Of a stretch of 64,000 nucleotides of DNA, positions 9,794-18,377 are shown in pieces. The stretch is from positions 62,001 through 126,000 of the forward strand of contig JBCCXL010000010.1 in assembly GCA_039191605.1 (NCBI GenBank), given 5' to 3'. Below the pieces are notes generated by a model. That model had not been told where the DNA came from, ran no database searches, and saw nothing but the letters and a program-made list of their open reading frames with translations. The position numbers and the translations under genes are program-made. The stretch is from JBCCXL01 sp039191605. GTDB lineage: Bacteria > Acidobacteriota > Thermoanaerobaculia > Multivoradales > JAHZIX01. Position 1 is the stretch's first letter. The number at the start of each line of letters is the position of its first letter.

Positions 9794-10042
9794 ATGGCAA
9801 CTATCACAGCCCTAGACTACCGAAAAAGACCCCACTGGACCCCTATTACCGCCCCCGCAGGCGATGAGGAAGCATTAAACATTCCTGTGACCGTTGTCCT
9901 ACACGAACCGCCCATCGGTCAGCCAAATTTTGTACAGGATCAAATCGTCGCCATTTATGCTCAGCAGCAAGAGCATTATAGGCAAGTGACCCAGGTCAAC
10001 GGACCGGCCAGTTACCAGCTAGGTGCCGTGCCAAACGATTGA
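9794..10042 (+). CDS. Hypothetical protein, 82 aa
   Basis: Short protein beginning MATITALDYRKRPHWTPITA with AAAGGA seven bases before the ATG. It has no signal peptide, cysteine or obvious domain; a central strand pair (NIPVTVVLHEPPIG) is followed by a glutamine-rich helix (QDQIVAIYAQQQEHYRQV). It is followed by two hairpins that could end its transcript. The good ribosome site supports expression; function unknown. Confidence 0.55.
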   Translation: MATITALDYRKRPHWTPITAPAGDEEALNIPVTVVLHEPPIGQPNFVQDQIVAIYAQQQEHYRQVTQVNGPASYQLGAVPND

Positions 10043-10117
10043 AGCCGAGAGTTCTATCGGCACTCCCCATAAGAAAGAGATGAGGGAGTGCAGAAGGCCT
10101 GGATTGTCATCACCCTT

Positions 10118-10159
10118 CAGTGCCGCCGGAGTATCGCCACAGCGAAACCGGCGGCACTG
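10118..10159 (+). terminator. Perfect 12-bp hairpin downstream of the 82-aa gene
   Basis: Arms CAGTGCCGCCGG (10118-10129) and CCGGCGGCACTG (10148-10159) are perfectly complementary around an 18-base loop, followed by ACTGTTTCTGG with only a short T run. A weaker stem (CACTCCC/GGGAGTG) precedes it at about 10061-10090. It may be a terminator or a stabilising mRNA end. The rest of 10160-10451 shows no gene. Confidence 0.45.
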
Positions 10160-10451
10160 ACTGTTTCTGGAGTTCATGCGATGACCTAGTGGTATCGCTC
10201 CCAGCACATCCTACGGCCCGTCTCAGCATCTCCCCCAAAAGACTCTTCAACCCAGCGGCAAGCCAGCCCGCTCCGCTCGAGCGCCACCCCTTCGAAGGGT
10301 CAAGGTCGCCATGAAGAACCTACTCCACCAGGTGAGCTGCTAAATCATGCCCCCCTTGACTGCCCCCTTTTGACCGGGGTCCACTCAGGAATGATTGGAG
10401 CAGACTCCACGAGGCATAACCCAAGCCCCACTCGCAGGATCTCTGCCTTCC

Positions 10452-11027
10452 TCAGCGCTCCCCCGGCACCCAAAGGGTCTCTTCGATCCCCTGACGCAGA
10501 GCCGCGTAGCGAGAGGCGACGAAGAACCAGTCGCTGAGTCGGTTGAGGTAGGGCACTTCGGTGCCGTCGAGCTCTTCTTCGCTGCCGAGGCGCAGGGTGT
10601 CGCGCTCGACTCGGCGGCAGACGGTACGGCAGAGATGGAGTCGGGCGGAGGTTTCGCCGCCGCCGGGGAGGATGAAGGAGCGCAGGGGCTCGAGGGACTC
10701 GTTCATGCCGTCGATCTCTTCTTCCAGCTGCTCGATGTCGGAGGTGCCGATGATCGAGAAGCCCTCCACCCGGTCTTCCGGCAGCACCGCCAGCTGGGCG
10801 CCGAGGTCGAAGAGCTCGTTCTGGCGGCGCAGCAGCTGCTGGCGCAGATCCTCGAGGCGATCGTCGCCCCGCAGCGACTCGGCCACAAGACCGATGGTGG
10901 CGTTGAGCTCGTCGACGCCGCCGTAGGCTTCGATGCGGGCGTTGGTCTTGGGCACCTTCTGGCCCCCGCCGAGGGAAGTGGTGCCGCCGTCGCCCTGCTT
11001 GGTGTAGACCTTCGTGATGCGAACCAT
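10452..11027 (-). CDS. pduO: PduO-type ATP:cob(I)alamin adenosyltransferase
   Basis: Transfers the adenosyl group of ATP to cob(I)alamin, making coenzyme B12 in the cytoplasm. The N-terminus carries the family's ATP-binding signature YTKQGDGGTTSLGGG at residues 8-22, followed by RIEAYGGVDELNATIGL and, near the C-terminus, the conserved LNRLSDWFFVASRYA helix. At 191 residues it has the usual length of a single-domain PduO enzyme. ATG at 11027 is preceded by AAAGGAT. No other B12 gene is adjacent, but the ECF vitamin transporter at 14.2-18.2 kb and the transcobalamin-like proteins beyond it could supply its substrate; that link is inference. Confidence 0.93.
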   Translation of the reverse strand: MVRITKVYTKQGDGGTTSLGGGQKVPKTNARIEAYGGVDELNATIGLVAESLRGDDRLEDLRQQLLRRQNELFDLGAQLAVLPEDRVEGFSIIGTSDIEQLEEEIDGMNESLEPLRSFILPGGGETSARLHLCRTVCRRVERDTLRLGSEEELDGTEVPYLNRLSDWFFVASRYAALRQGIEETLWVPGER

Positions 11028-11248
11028 AGCGATATCCTTTAAAGTCGAAGCGCCGCCTCGAGGGTCGGGGCTGATGGGTGGAAGAGAGGGCCCTCCTCAG
11101 GACCGTGGCGCCACCGCGATCGGGTGACGAAGCTCGATCATAGCGAACTGTAAAGCGAAGTGCGGTGCGCTCCCCGACGATAAGCACCGCCAAGGCAAGT
11201 CGACGAGCGGCTCAGGGCGCGGCAAGAATTCTCGGCCCGATCCCCATC

Positions 11249-11863
11249 ATGACCACCAGCCCCTTTTATCCCGCCACCGCCGACCATCGCCGATTGCGCT
11301 GGCTCGAAGGCTCGTGGACCGGCGAGGAAACCCACCACCCCTTCCCGGGCTTTCCCGAGAGCCGCACCGCCGAGGTGGAGATCCACAGCCGAATGCTCTT
11401 CGGCGGGCTGTACCTGGAGCGGGATTACCGCACTCGCCGAGACGGCGAGCTGCTCTACCACGCCCGCGGGCTCTACGGCTGGAGCGAGGCGGATCAGGTC
11501 TACACCCTCTCCTGGTTCGATAGCTCCGGCTCTCCCCCGCTGCTGGAGGCGACCGGAAGCTGGCATCTGCCGGAGGGCGGAAGCCAAGCTGAGACCGACA
11601 AGGAAGACGCTCCCCTCGGCACGCTGCTCTTCGAGTACCCCCGACTCGAGCGCATCTTCCGGGCGAGCTACGTCTTTCCCCATTCCCGCGAGTATCACTT
11701 CCTCCTCGAGAGCCGACCTCCGGCAGAGGATCAGGATGAGGCTATCGGTGCCGAAGAGGAAGCCCCCTGGACGCCAATTCTCTCCGGCATCTACCGGCAA
11801 TCGAGCTCCGAGGCCCCGGCGCTGGGCTCCGGATTCGAGGGCTTCGGGGAGCCGCTGCCGTGA
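11249..11863 (+). CDS. DUF1579-like protein
   Basis: A 204-residue protein starting MTTSPFYPATADHRRLRWLE. The motif RLRWLEGSWTGEE near the N-terminus, the GGLYLERDYR segment and the YTLSWFDSSG segment have the pattern of DUF1579-type lipocalin-like domains, whose biochemical role is not established. A longer frame reaches to 11165 but the upstream part has atypical composition. Its stop overlaps the GTG of the radical SAM gene (GTGA), so the two form a translationally coupled pair. Confidence 0.7.
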   Translation: MTTSPFYPATADHRRLRWLEGSWTGEETHHPFPGFPESRTAEVEIHSRMLFGGLYLERDYRTRRDGELLYHARGLYGWSEADQVYTLSWFDSSGSPPLLEATGSWHLPEGGSQAETDKEDAPLGTLLFEYPRLERIFRASYVFPHSREYHFLLESRPPAEDQDEAIGAEEEAPWTPILSGIYRQSSSEAPALGSGFEGFGEPLP

Positions 11864-13365
11864 GTCCTCCCGCCGTAACCGAGGCCCCCACCGCAGCTGG
11901 TCTCTCCACCCTCGCCCGGCGCGCCCAGCGGCGCTATGAAGAGATGGAGCTGGATCAGCTGCCGGAGCGCCTGCACCGGGACAGCCGGCTGTACTACTAC
12001 CTCAGCGTCTACCCTTCCCTGCGCTCCCTGCCGGCCCTCTCGCCAGAAGACATCGACGCCATCGAGCCGCCGAAGCCGGTGCGCAGCGCCTACCTCCACG
12101 TCCCCTTCTGCTCCGGGGTCTGCGACTTCTGCTCCTACTTTCTCGTTCCCCTCGCCCGCCACCGCTCCGTGGGCCTGGAGGATTACCTCGTCCACGCCCG
12201 CCGCGAGATCGACCTCCACCGCCAGCGCGGCCCGCTGGAGATCGCCTACCTCTACGTCGGCGGAGGCACCCCCAGCCTGTTGGCGCCGGACTCCCTGGAC
12301 GACTTCCTGGCCGGCCTGATGGACGACGGGATTCTGCGCCCGCCGCTGCTGGCCACCTTCGAGCTGCACCCGGAGCTCTTCCACCAGCCGGAGAAGGCGA
12401 ACCACTTCCTGGACGTGCTCCAGCGCCGCGGCATCAGCCGAGTGAGCCTCGGCTACCAGAGCAGCGACGAGGCCCTGCTGGAGCGCCATCGCCGGCGCCA
12501 CGACACCGCCTTCCTGGCCGACGCCGTCGCCCGGGTGCGGGACCGCGGCCTCTACTTCAACCTCGACCTGATGTACGCCATGCCGGGCCAGAGTCACGAC
12601 GCCTGGGAGCACAGCCTCGACAGTGCCCTGGAAGTCGCCCCGGACTCTGTCTCCACCTACTTCCTGAACGTCGATCGCGGTACTCCCCTCCATCACCAGG
12701 TTAAGCAGGGGCGAGTCCAGCTCCCCAGCCATCGCCACCAGCAGGAGCTGCGGCTGATGGCCCAGCTGGTGCTGGAGGAGAATGGCTTCCTGGAGCTGCC
12801 CAACGACTTTTGGGGACGGGTCGATCCCCAGCACGGCGACCCCGACACCTTCCGCCAAATCCAGCTACCCAGCGATACCCACACCCTCCCCCTCGGCCCC
12901 GGCGCCTACGGCTGGCTGGACGACACCCAGCTCTGCACCGTCTTCGACCTGCCCGGCTGGCGCCAGCGCCTCGACGCCGGCCAGCCCGGTCTGTGGCGCG
13001 GCCTGCGCCTCACCGCCGAGCAGCGGCTGCGCCGCGACATCATGTTCTCCTTCAAGAACGACCCCGCCCTCGACCCCGCCCTCTTCCAGCAGCGCTACGG
13101 CACCACCCCCGACGCCGCCTTCCCCGAGCTCTTCCAGCTTCTTCTCGACCTCGGGCTCCTCCACCGCCGCCGTCCCCCTGGCCTGCCCGCCGACGCGCCC
13201 CCCGACCTCGCCCTCACTCCCAAAGGCCGACTCCTGGTCGAAGAAATCGCCAGCCTCTTCCGCGATCCCCGGCTCGACCAACCCGCTCCCGCCCAGCCCT
13301 GGGAGCAGAAGCTGCTGGATAAGCACTCGTTCGCGCCGAGTTATGGAATGGGCGTGGGCGGATAG
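11860..13365 (+). CDS. HemW/coproporphyrinogen oxidase-like radical SAM protein
   Basis: A 501-residue radical SAM enzyme. The cluster motif CSGVCDFC (CX3CX2C) sits at about residues 87-94 within YLHVPFCSGVCDFCSYF, and is followed by the SAM-binding YVGGGTPSLL and by SRVSLGYQSSDEALLERHRR, the layout of the HemN/HemW family. HemW proteins insert or carry haem, and others in the family are anaerobic coproporphyrinogen dehydrogenases; the extra length and the divergent C-terminal part mean that the substrate cannot be fixed here. It starts with GTG, overlapping the preceding stop by four bases. Confidence 0.8.
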   Translation: MSPPAVTEAPTAAGLSTLARRAQRRYEEMELDQLPERLHRDSRLYYYLSVYPSLRSLPALSPEDIDAIEPPKPVRSAYLHVPFCSGVCDFCSYFLVPLARHRSVGLEDYLVHARREIDLHRQRGPLEIAYLYVGGGTPSLLAPDSLDDFLAGLMDDGILRPPLLATFELHPELFHQPEKANHFLDVLQRRGISRVSLGYQSSDEALLERHRRRHDTAFLADAVARVRDRGLYFNLDLMYAMPGQSHDAWEHSLDSALEVAPDSVSTYFLNVDRGTPLHHQVKQGRVQLPSHRHQQELRLMAQLVLEENGFLELPNDFWGRVDPQHGDPDTFRQIQLPSDTHTLPLGPGAYGWLDDTQLCTVFDLPGWRQRLDAGQPGLWRGLRLTAEQRLRRDIMFSFKNDPALDPALFQQRYGTTPDAAFPELFQLLLDLGLLHRRRPPGLPADAPPDLALTPKGRLLVEEIASLFRDPRLDQPAPAQPWEQKLLDKHSFAPSYGMGVGG

Positions 13366-13417
13366 CCCGCGACGAAGCACGCTTCTTCCGCTCTTCGAGC
13401 TCAGGTACTCTTGACCC

Positions 13418-13768
13418 ATGGCTGCCCGAAAAGACTCCCGCCGCGTCTACTCCACCGAGAGCCCCGTCAATCCAAAATTTGGATCGTCTACCAGGAACTC
13501 CAAGCGCTCGGGCGGAGTCGAAGAGCCCGTCCCCGACAAAGTAGTCGCCAAACTGCGTATCGAAAAATCTGGACGCGGCGGCAAGACCGTCACCGTGGTT
13601 TACGACCTGCCGCGCAATAAGAGCTTCTTGAAGAGTCTCGCCGGGGATCTCAAGAAGGCCTGCGGCAGCGGAGGCAAGGCCGGCGACGGCAAGGTGGAGA
13701 TTCAGGGCGACAAACGGGATGCCATTCGGCAGCTGCTGCAGAGTCGGGGGTGGGTGGTGAAGGGTTGA
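13418..13768 (+). CDS. SUI1/YciH family translation factor
   Basis: A 116-residue protein with a lysine- and arginine-rich flexible N-terminus followed by a SUI1/eIF1 domain: LRIEKSGRGGKTVTVVYDLP, the SLAGDLKKACGSGG helix and VEIQGDKRDAIRQLLQSRGW. In bacteria this family (YciH) is thought to influence start-codon selection by binding the 30S subunit. ATG at 13418. The gene stands alone between the radical SAM gene and the UPF0175 gene, about 50 bases after the former. Confidence 0.9.
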   Translation: MAARKDSRRVYSTESPVNPKFGSSTRNSKRSGGVEEPVPDKVVAKLRIEKSGRGGKTVTVVYDLPRNKSFLKSLAGDLKKACGSGGKAGDGKVEIQGDKRDAIRQLLQSRGWVVKG

Positions 13769-13904
13769 TTCATTTAGGCCTATGCAGTGGGCCGACACCA
13801 CCAAACAGCTTAAGCCGCACGAGCTCTGGCAAAAGCCTCCGCAGCGCTATTTACTTAGCGATCGCTAGCCGAGGCTTCTCCGTCAAGGACAAGAGCACCG
13901 CAAT

Positions 13905-14156
13905 ATGAATGAGACTTTCATCCAGATCCCTGAAGAATCAGCTCGTGCCCTGGGTCTTGAGCCCAATGCAGCAGGAGAGCTGATCCGGTTGGCGGCAGCC
14001 GTCAAGCTCTACGAGCTGAATCGGCTCTCTTCAGGCGCGGCGGCCAAGATCGCTGGCATCCCCCGAGCAGTCTTCCTGACTAAGCTCGGAGAGTTCGATG
14101 CACTCACTTTCTCGATGACCGAAGCCGAGCTTCGAAACGACATCGAATCCGCCTAA
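13905..14156 (+). CDS. UPF0175 family protein (antitoxin-like)
   Basis: An 83-residue protein of the UPF0175 type, recognisable from the N-terminal strand FIQIPEESARALG, the helix LAAAVKLYELNRLSSGAAAK and the helix-turn-helix-like segment AKIAGIPRAVFLTKLGEFDA. Members often pair with a PIN-like toxin. Here the following gene converges from the other strand and no toxin gene is next to it, so this may be an orphan antitoxin or a stand-alone regulator. ATG 13905. Confidence 0.8.
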   Translation: MNETFIQIPEESARALGLEPNAAGELIRLAAAVKLYELNRLSSGAAAKIAGIPRAVFLTKLGEFDALTFSMTEAELRNDIESA

Positions 14157-14166
14157 ACACTCTCAC

Positions 14167-15171
14167 TCATCCAGCGTCCGGGCGATCCGTCGACTCCACC
14201 CAAAACCCAAACCTCCCCCGAAACCGCCGCAGCAGCCGCAGGATCGGCGCCCCGATGGCCAGGATGAGCACTAGGTTGCCGACGGCGCGGCCGGTGTCCC
14301 ACCACAGGGAGGTGACGAGGTAGAAGGCGAGGTAGGCCTGAACGCCTTCGAGCCAGGAGCTGCCGGCGACCCAGTGGATGCCTTCGTCGGCGCCGCCGGG
14401 GGGCATGAGGAAGGGCCAGAACCAGAGGTTCATGACCACGCCGTAGAGCCAGCCGGCGGCGGCGCCCCAGAGGGCGAGGAGGGTGAGCTCGAGCCTGGGA
14501 CGCTTGGGGAATTGCGGGATCCAGCCAGCGATCATGCCGGTCCAGCCGGCGGCGAACATCTGGAAGGGCAGCCAGGGTCCGATGCCGCTGGTGAGGACGG
14601 CGGAGACGAGCAGGGAGAGGGCGCCGAGGAGAAAGCCGAAGTCGGCGCCGAGGACAAAGCCGGCGAGGATCGGCAGGAAGAAGACGGCGCTCATGCCGGC
14701 GGGGCCGGTGATCAGGCGCAGGCTGGCGTTGAGGCCGACGAGAAGACCGAGGACGGCCACCAGGCGACTGTCCATGCGCCGGGTCTCGAGGTTGGTGATG
14801 ATCACCAGCAGGCAGAGGCCGAGGGCGACGAGGAAGATCAGCGGGGCGTCGTCGCTGTGGGCGCTGACCGCCGCGGCGGGGCTGCGCTGGGGATCTTGGC
14901 CCGGGAAAAAGGGGGAGAGGAAGGCGAAGAGACCGGCGATGCTGGCGAGGAGGAGCACGCCGGTGGCGAGCAGGCGGGAGACGGTGGCCGAGACTCGACC
15001 GCCGAGGAGGGCTCCCGGGGGGGCGGTGATCCGCTGATGGGCTCCCTCCCCCACTGCTTCCTGAGCTTTCGGCGGACTTGCCGTCAGGCTGGAGGACTCG
15101 TCTCGAAGCTCAATTTCCGGAGGGACTACGCCCTGCGGTGCTTCATCCCTGGTCTCCTCTGGCCCGCTCAC
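14167..15171 (-). CDS. ECF transporter S component (substrate-binding membrane subunit)
   Basis: A 334-residue membrane protein with an 80-residue cytoplasmic N-terminal extension and about seven hydrophobic segments. The core includes LVGLNASLRLITGPAGMSAV and FLPILAGFVLGADFGFLLGA, which matches S components of energy-coupling factor importers that bind a vitamin and topple in the membrane. The substrate cannot be read from the sequence; cobalamin is a hypothesis from the PduO enzyme nearby and the transcobalamin-like proteins on the other side of the operon. The ATG overlaps the end of the ATPase gene by four bases. Confidence 0.8.
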   Translation of the reverse strand: MSGPEETRDEAPQGVVPPEIELRDESSSLTASPPKAQEAVGEGAHQRITAPPGALLGGRVSATVSRLLATGVLLLASIAGLFAFLSPFFPGQDPQRSPAAAVSAHSDDAPLIFLVALGLCLLVIITNLETRRMDSRLVAVLGLLVGLNASLRLITGPAGMSAVFFLPILAGFVLGADFGFLLGALSLLVSAVLTSGIGPWLPFQMFAAGWTGMIAGWIPQFPKRPRLELTLLALWGAAAGWLYGVVMNLWFWPFLMPPGGADEGIHWVAGSSWLEGVQAYLAFYLVTSLWWDTGRAVGNLVLILAIGAPILRLLRRFRGRFGFWVESTDRPDAG

Positions 15172-16913
15172 GACGACTCCTCGTCGGCAGCGTCATCTCC
15201 TTGAGGCGGCAAAGCCTCCAGCACGTCCTGCACGGTCAAATAGCGGGGATCCCGCAGCCATTTGTTGATCTGGGTGGCGAAGACGGTGGACGAGGTCATC
15301 ACCTCCCGCACCGGGCCGTCCACCACCGCCTCCCCTTCCGCCAGCAGCACCACCCGTCGGGCGAAGCGGGCGGCGAGCTCGACGTCGTGGGTCACCAGCA
15401 CCACGGCGGCGCCCCCATCGCTCTGCTCTTCCAGCAGCTCCAGCAGTCGATCCTTCCCCACCGGGTCGAGGCCGCGGGTGGGCTCGTCCAGCAGCAGCAC
15501 TCGAGGCTCAGACACCAGCAGCGCCGCCAGGGCCGCTCGCTGGCGCTCGCCGCTGGAAAGATCTCGGGGATGGGCGTGGCGACGTGCCTCGAGACCCAAG
15601 CGCTGGAGCAGGGCCTCCGCCTTCTCCCAGGGAACGTCGTGGATTTGGCAGCTCCAGCGCAGCTCCTCCTCCACCGATTCGCGAAAGAGCAGGCGCAGGG
15701 GATTCTGCGGCAGCAGCGCCACGGAGCGGGCGAGCTTCGCCAGGGAGGAGCGCCGCGGCTGCTGCCTGAGAACCCGCAGCCGGCCGGCCTCCGGCTCCAG
15801 CAACCCCACCAGGAGCTTCAGCAGGGTGCTCTTGCCGGAGCCGTTGCGCCCCAGCAGCGCGATGCGCTCCCCCGCCGCCAGGGTGAAATCGACTCCCCGC
15901 AGCACGTCTCGGCGTCCGAAGGGGGAATCGCCATCGGGATAGCTGAAGCGCAGATTGCTGGCCTGGACGAGGGACTCGGGATTCTGCTGCTCCTGCGGCG
16001 ACGAGGTCTTCGGGGGCTCCCCAGCGGGCTCCGGGAAGACCAGCGAGAGAACCTCCAAGATCTCTCGCCGCCGCGGCCGCGCCTCCCGCACCGTCAGCGG
16101 CACCGGCCTCCACCCCAGGGCCGCACCGAGGCGAGTCAGCGGCGGGCCGAGGCCGGCCTTCGCCAGCACCTCCCGAGGCTCTCCCAGCAGCACCTCTTCC
16201 TCCGCCGAGGCGGGCAGGTAGAGCAGACGATCGGCGGCGTGGGCGATGCGCTCCAGACGATGCTCCGCCACTACGATGGTCAGGCCGAGGTCCTCGTTGA
16301 GGCGGCGCAGGGCCGAGAGCACCTCCTCCGCCCCCTGGGGATCCAGCTGGGAGGTGGGCTCGTCCAGCACCAGCAGCGAAGGCTGAAGGACTAGCGCCGC
16401 CGCCAGGGCCACCCGCTGGCGCTCGCCGCCGGAGAGCTCCTCCAGCGGCCGCTGCCGCAGATCGGCGATGGAGAGCTGATCGAGGCCCTCCTCCACCCGC
16501 TTGCGCATCACCGCGGAAGAGAGAGCGGCGTTTTCGAGGGCGAAGGCGATCTCGTCCTCCACCCGCACCGCCACCGTTTGGGACTCCGGATCCTGGGTGA
16601 CGAAGCCCACCTCGGAGGCCATGCCCGAGGGGCCCTGGGCCACCGGATCGAGGCCGCAGACCTCCAGCCGCCCGCCGAGCACGCCGCCGTGGAAATTCGG
16701 CACCAAGCCGTTGAAGAGACGCAGGAAGGTGCTCTTGCCGCTGCCGGAGGGACCGGTGACCACCAGCAGCTCCCCGGCCTCCACCTCCAGGCTGAGCTCC
16801 TTCAGCACCGCGGGGCCCTGGGGGCTGTAGCGGTAGCTGACCCGATCCAGCCGCGCGACCATCTCGCCACCGACAGTCTCGCCTCCCGCCGTCCAGGCGT
16901 CCGTAACGCTCAT
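15168..16913 (-). CDS. Fused EcfA-EcfA ATPase of an ECF transporter
   Basis: A 581-residue protein with two complete ABC ATPase domains in one chain. The first has Walker A GPSGSGKST (about residues 54-62), signature LSGGERQR and Walker B LLVLDEPTSQLD. The second has GRNGSGKST (about 345-355), signature LSSGERQR and LLLDEPTRGLD. Each has a Q-loop (VTQDPESQ; LLPQNPLR). It therefore supplies both nucleotide-binding sites that in other ECF systems come from EcfA1 and EcfA2. Both ends overlap its neighbours by four bases, giving a compact T-AA-S operon. Confidence 0.92.
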   Translation of the reverse strand: MSVTDAWTAGGETVGGEMVARLDRVSYRYSPQGPAVLKELSLEVEAGELLVVTGPSGSGKSTFLRLFNGLVPNFHGGVLGGRLEVCGLDPVAQGPSGMASEVGFVTQDPESQTVAVRVEDEIAFALENAALSSAVMRKRVEEGLDQLSIADLRQRPLEELSGGERQRVALAAALVLQPSLLVLDEPTSQLDPQGAEEVLSALRRLNEDLGLTIVVAEHRLERIAHAADRLLYLPASAEEEVLLGEPREVLAKAGLGPPLTRLGAALGWRPVPLTVREARPRRREILEVLSLVFPEPAGEPPKTSSPQEQQNPESLVQASNLRFSYPDGDSPFGRRDVLRGVDFTLAAGERIALLGRNGSGKSTLLKLLVGLLEPEAGRLRVLRQQPRRSSLAKLARSVALLPQNPLRLLFRESVEEELRWSCQIHDVPWEKAEALLQRLGLEARRHAHPRDLSSGERQRAALAALLVSEPRVLLLDEPTRGLDPVGKDRLLELLEEQSDGGAAVVLVTHDVELAARFARRVVLLAEGEAVVDGPVREVMTSSTVFATQINKWLRDPRYLTVQDVLEALPPQGDDAADEESS

Positions 16914-18151
16914 CGCTGCTCCCCTTTCCTAGCGACTGTCCTGGCAGCCGTCCTAGCAGTCTGAAGCAGCTGATCACGACGCCGATGCTCCCGACGACTC
17001 CACCATCCGAGGAGGGCCGGCAGAATCGGCAGCGCCATCAAGAGGGCGATCGCCGGAGACCAGGGAGGCCAGGAGGCGGTGGGAAAGGGGGTGTAGTAGA
17101 AGAGCACCCGCTGGTTCCACCACAGAAACACGGCGATCCCCAACCCCGCACCGGAGACCGACGCCAGCACCGTATCCTGCCAGCGCCAGGATTCCCGGCG
17201 GTAAGCGCTGCGGCGCACGCCGCGGCGGATGCTCGCCAAAGTCAGGGCCAGCAGGGCGAGTCCAACTCCTAGCGCCACACCAGCAGCGAGGCGCTGGCTC
17301 CCCTCGACGCCCCAGCTGCCGATACCCCGCAGCCCCACCGCTCCGGCCAGCGCCAGCGCCAGGCCGGCCAGCAGCCCGCCGCGCACCAGCAGCTCCCGTC
17401 CTCGGCTCCAGGAAGCGCCGCGGCGAGCGTAGCCCCGGGCCTCCATCGCCTCCGCCAGAGCAATGGAGCGCTCCAGGCCCTCCTGCAGCAGCGCAATGAA
17501 GAGCGGTCCGAGATCCCGCAGCGAGCGCCCCGTATATCCCCGCAGGGCCATGCCTTCCCGCAGCTCCCCCTGGGCCCGCACCATCTCCGGAACGAAGGCG
17601 AGGCCGATGGAGGCCACCGTCGCCGCGCGATCCAGCACCGCCGGCACCCGCCGCACCAGCTGGTAGTGATCCACCAGGATGTTGAAAGTGGCGAGAATCA
17701 CCAGCACGGTGATCAGCGAGAAGGCCCCGGAGGCGGCCCACAGCAGGGATTCCAGAGTCACCGGTCCGCCAAGGTCCAGCAGCGTAGCGCTCTCCCCCGC
17801 CACCGTGATGGTCCAGTGGAGGCGAGGCAGCTCCACCAGCACCGTGCGACCGTTGCCGCCGAAGAGCAGCGCCAGCAGCAGCCCCAGCAGGGCGAGGAAG
17901 ATGCCGAAGCGCAGGAAGACTCCCCAAGCCCGCGCCGAGCTACTGTTGCCGGCCAGGATCCGCCGGGCGAGATAGGCGCAGAGCAAGAGCTGGGTGAGAT
18001 ACCAGCCGTTGCGGGTCATCGCCGCTAGGGAGAGGGCGAAGAGCAGCCACACCACCCAAGACAGGGTGTGGAAGGAAGAGGCAGCAGCGACGCCGGACGA
18101 GCCGCTGCTGCCCGCCCCTGGGGCGGTAGAAGCTGGGGCAGAGGAGCTCAT
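16910..18151 (-). CDS. ecfT: EcfT energy-coupling transmembrane protein
   Basis: A 413-residue membrane protein that couples ATPase movement to the S component. Several hydrophobic helices are visible (WVVWLLFALSLAAMT; VFLRFGIFLALLGLLLALLF), and the coupling helices carry the ARG-type motif in EAMEARGYARRG (about residues 245-256), which docks into the ATPase grooves. It is longer than a minimal EcfT because of extra hydrophobic segments at the C-terminus (AGLGIAVFLWWNQRVLFYYT). First gene of the leftward operon; no riboswitch was evident upstream. Confidence 0.88.
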   Translation of the reverse strand: MSSSAPASTAPGAGSSGSSGVAAASSFHTLSWVVWLLFALSLAAMTRNGWYLTQLLLCAYLARRILAGNSSSARAWGVFLRFGIFLALLGLLLALLFGGNGRTVLVELPRLHWTITVAGESATLLDLGGPVTLESLLWAASGAFSLITVLVILATFNILVDHYQLVRRVPAVLDRAATVASIGLAFVPEMVRAQGELREGMALRGYTGRSLRDLGPLFIALLQEGLERSIALAEAMEARGYARRGASWSRGRELLVRGGLLAGLALALAGAVGLRGIGSWGVEGSQRLAAGVALGVGLALLALTLASIRRGVRRSAYRRESWRWQDTVLASVSGAGLGIAVFLWWNQRVLFYYTPFPTASWPPWSPAIALLMALPILPALLGWWSRREHRRRDQLLQTARTAARTVARKGEQR

Positions 18152-18377
18152 GGATCAGATGGAGGGTGGCATCAACTAGCGGCATCAACTAAGTGTGGCG
18201 GGAAGGACTGGATCCGGAAATCTAACACGGGCCTGGCGGGCCAGATAGCCATTTTAAAATAAATGTTATATAATTAAAGATACTTATTTAATTCGGATCG
18301 ATTATTACCACTTTATGTCGTTGCGCCGAGGCAGCTAGCGCTCTTCGGCTAGAACACTACGCTCAGGAGAATCTCTC
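18152..18377. promoter_or_regulatory. AT-rich divergent promoter region between ecfT and the secreted-protein array
   Basis: The interval separates ecfT (leftward) from the first transcobalamin-like gene (rightward). Positions about 18245-18320 are strongly AT-rich within GC-rich flanks, as expected for promoters on both strands, but no convincing -35/-10 pair was fixed. I looked for a cobalamin-riboswitch B12 box and did not find one. Confidence 0.35.

Noticed and set aside
13769..14166. Toxin-antitoxin pair with the UPF0175 protein
   Set aside because: No adjacent same-strand gene that could encode a toxin.
14374..15204. A 276-residue plus-strand frame rich in Glu and Gly opposite the ECF S component
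   Set aside because: Composition is that of a reverse-strand shadow of a membrane protein gene; no ribosome site.
18152..18377. Cobalamin riboswitch upstream of the ECF operon or PduO gene
   Set aside because: No B12-box-like sequence or matching fold was found near 18.2 kb or 11.1 kb.
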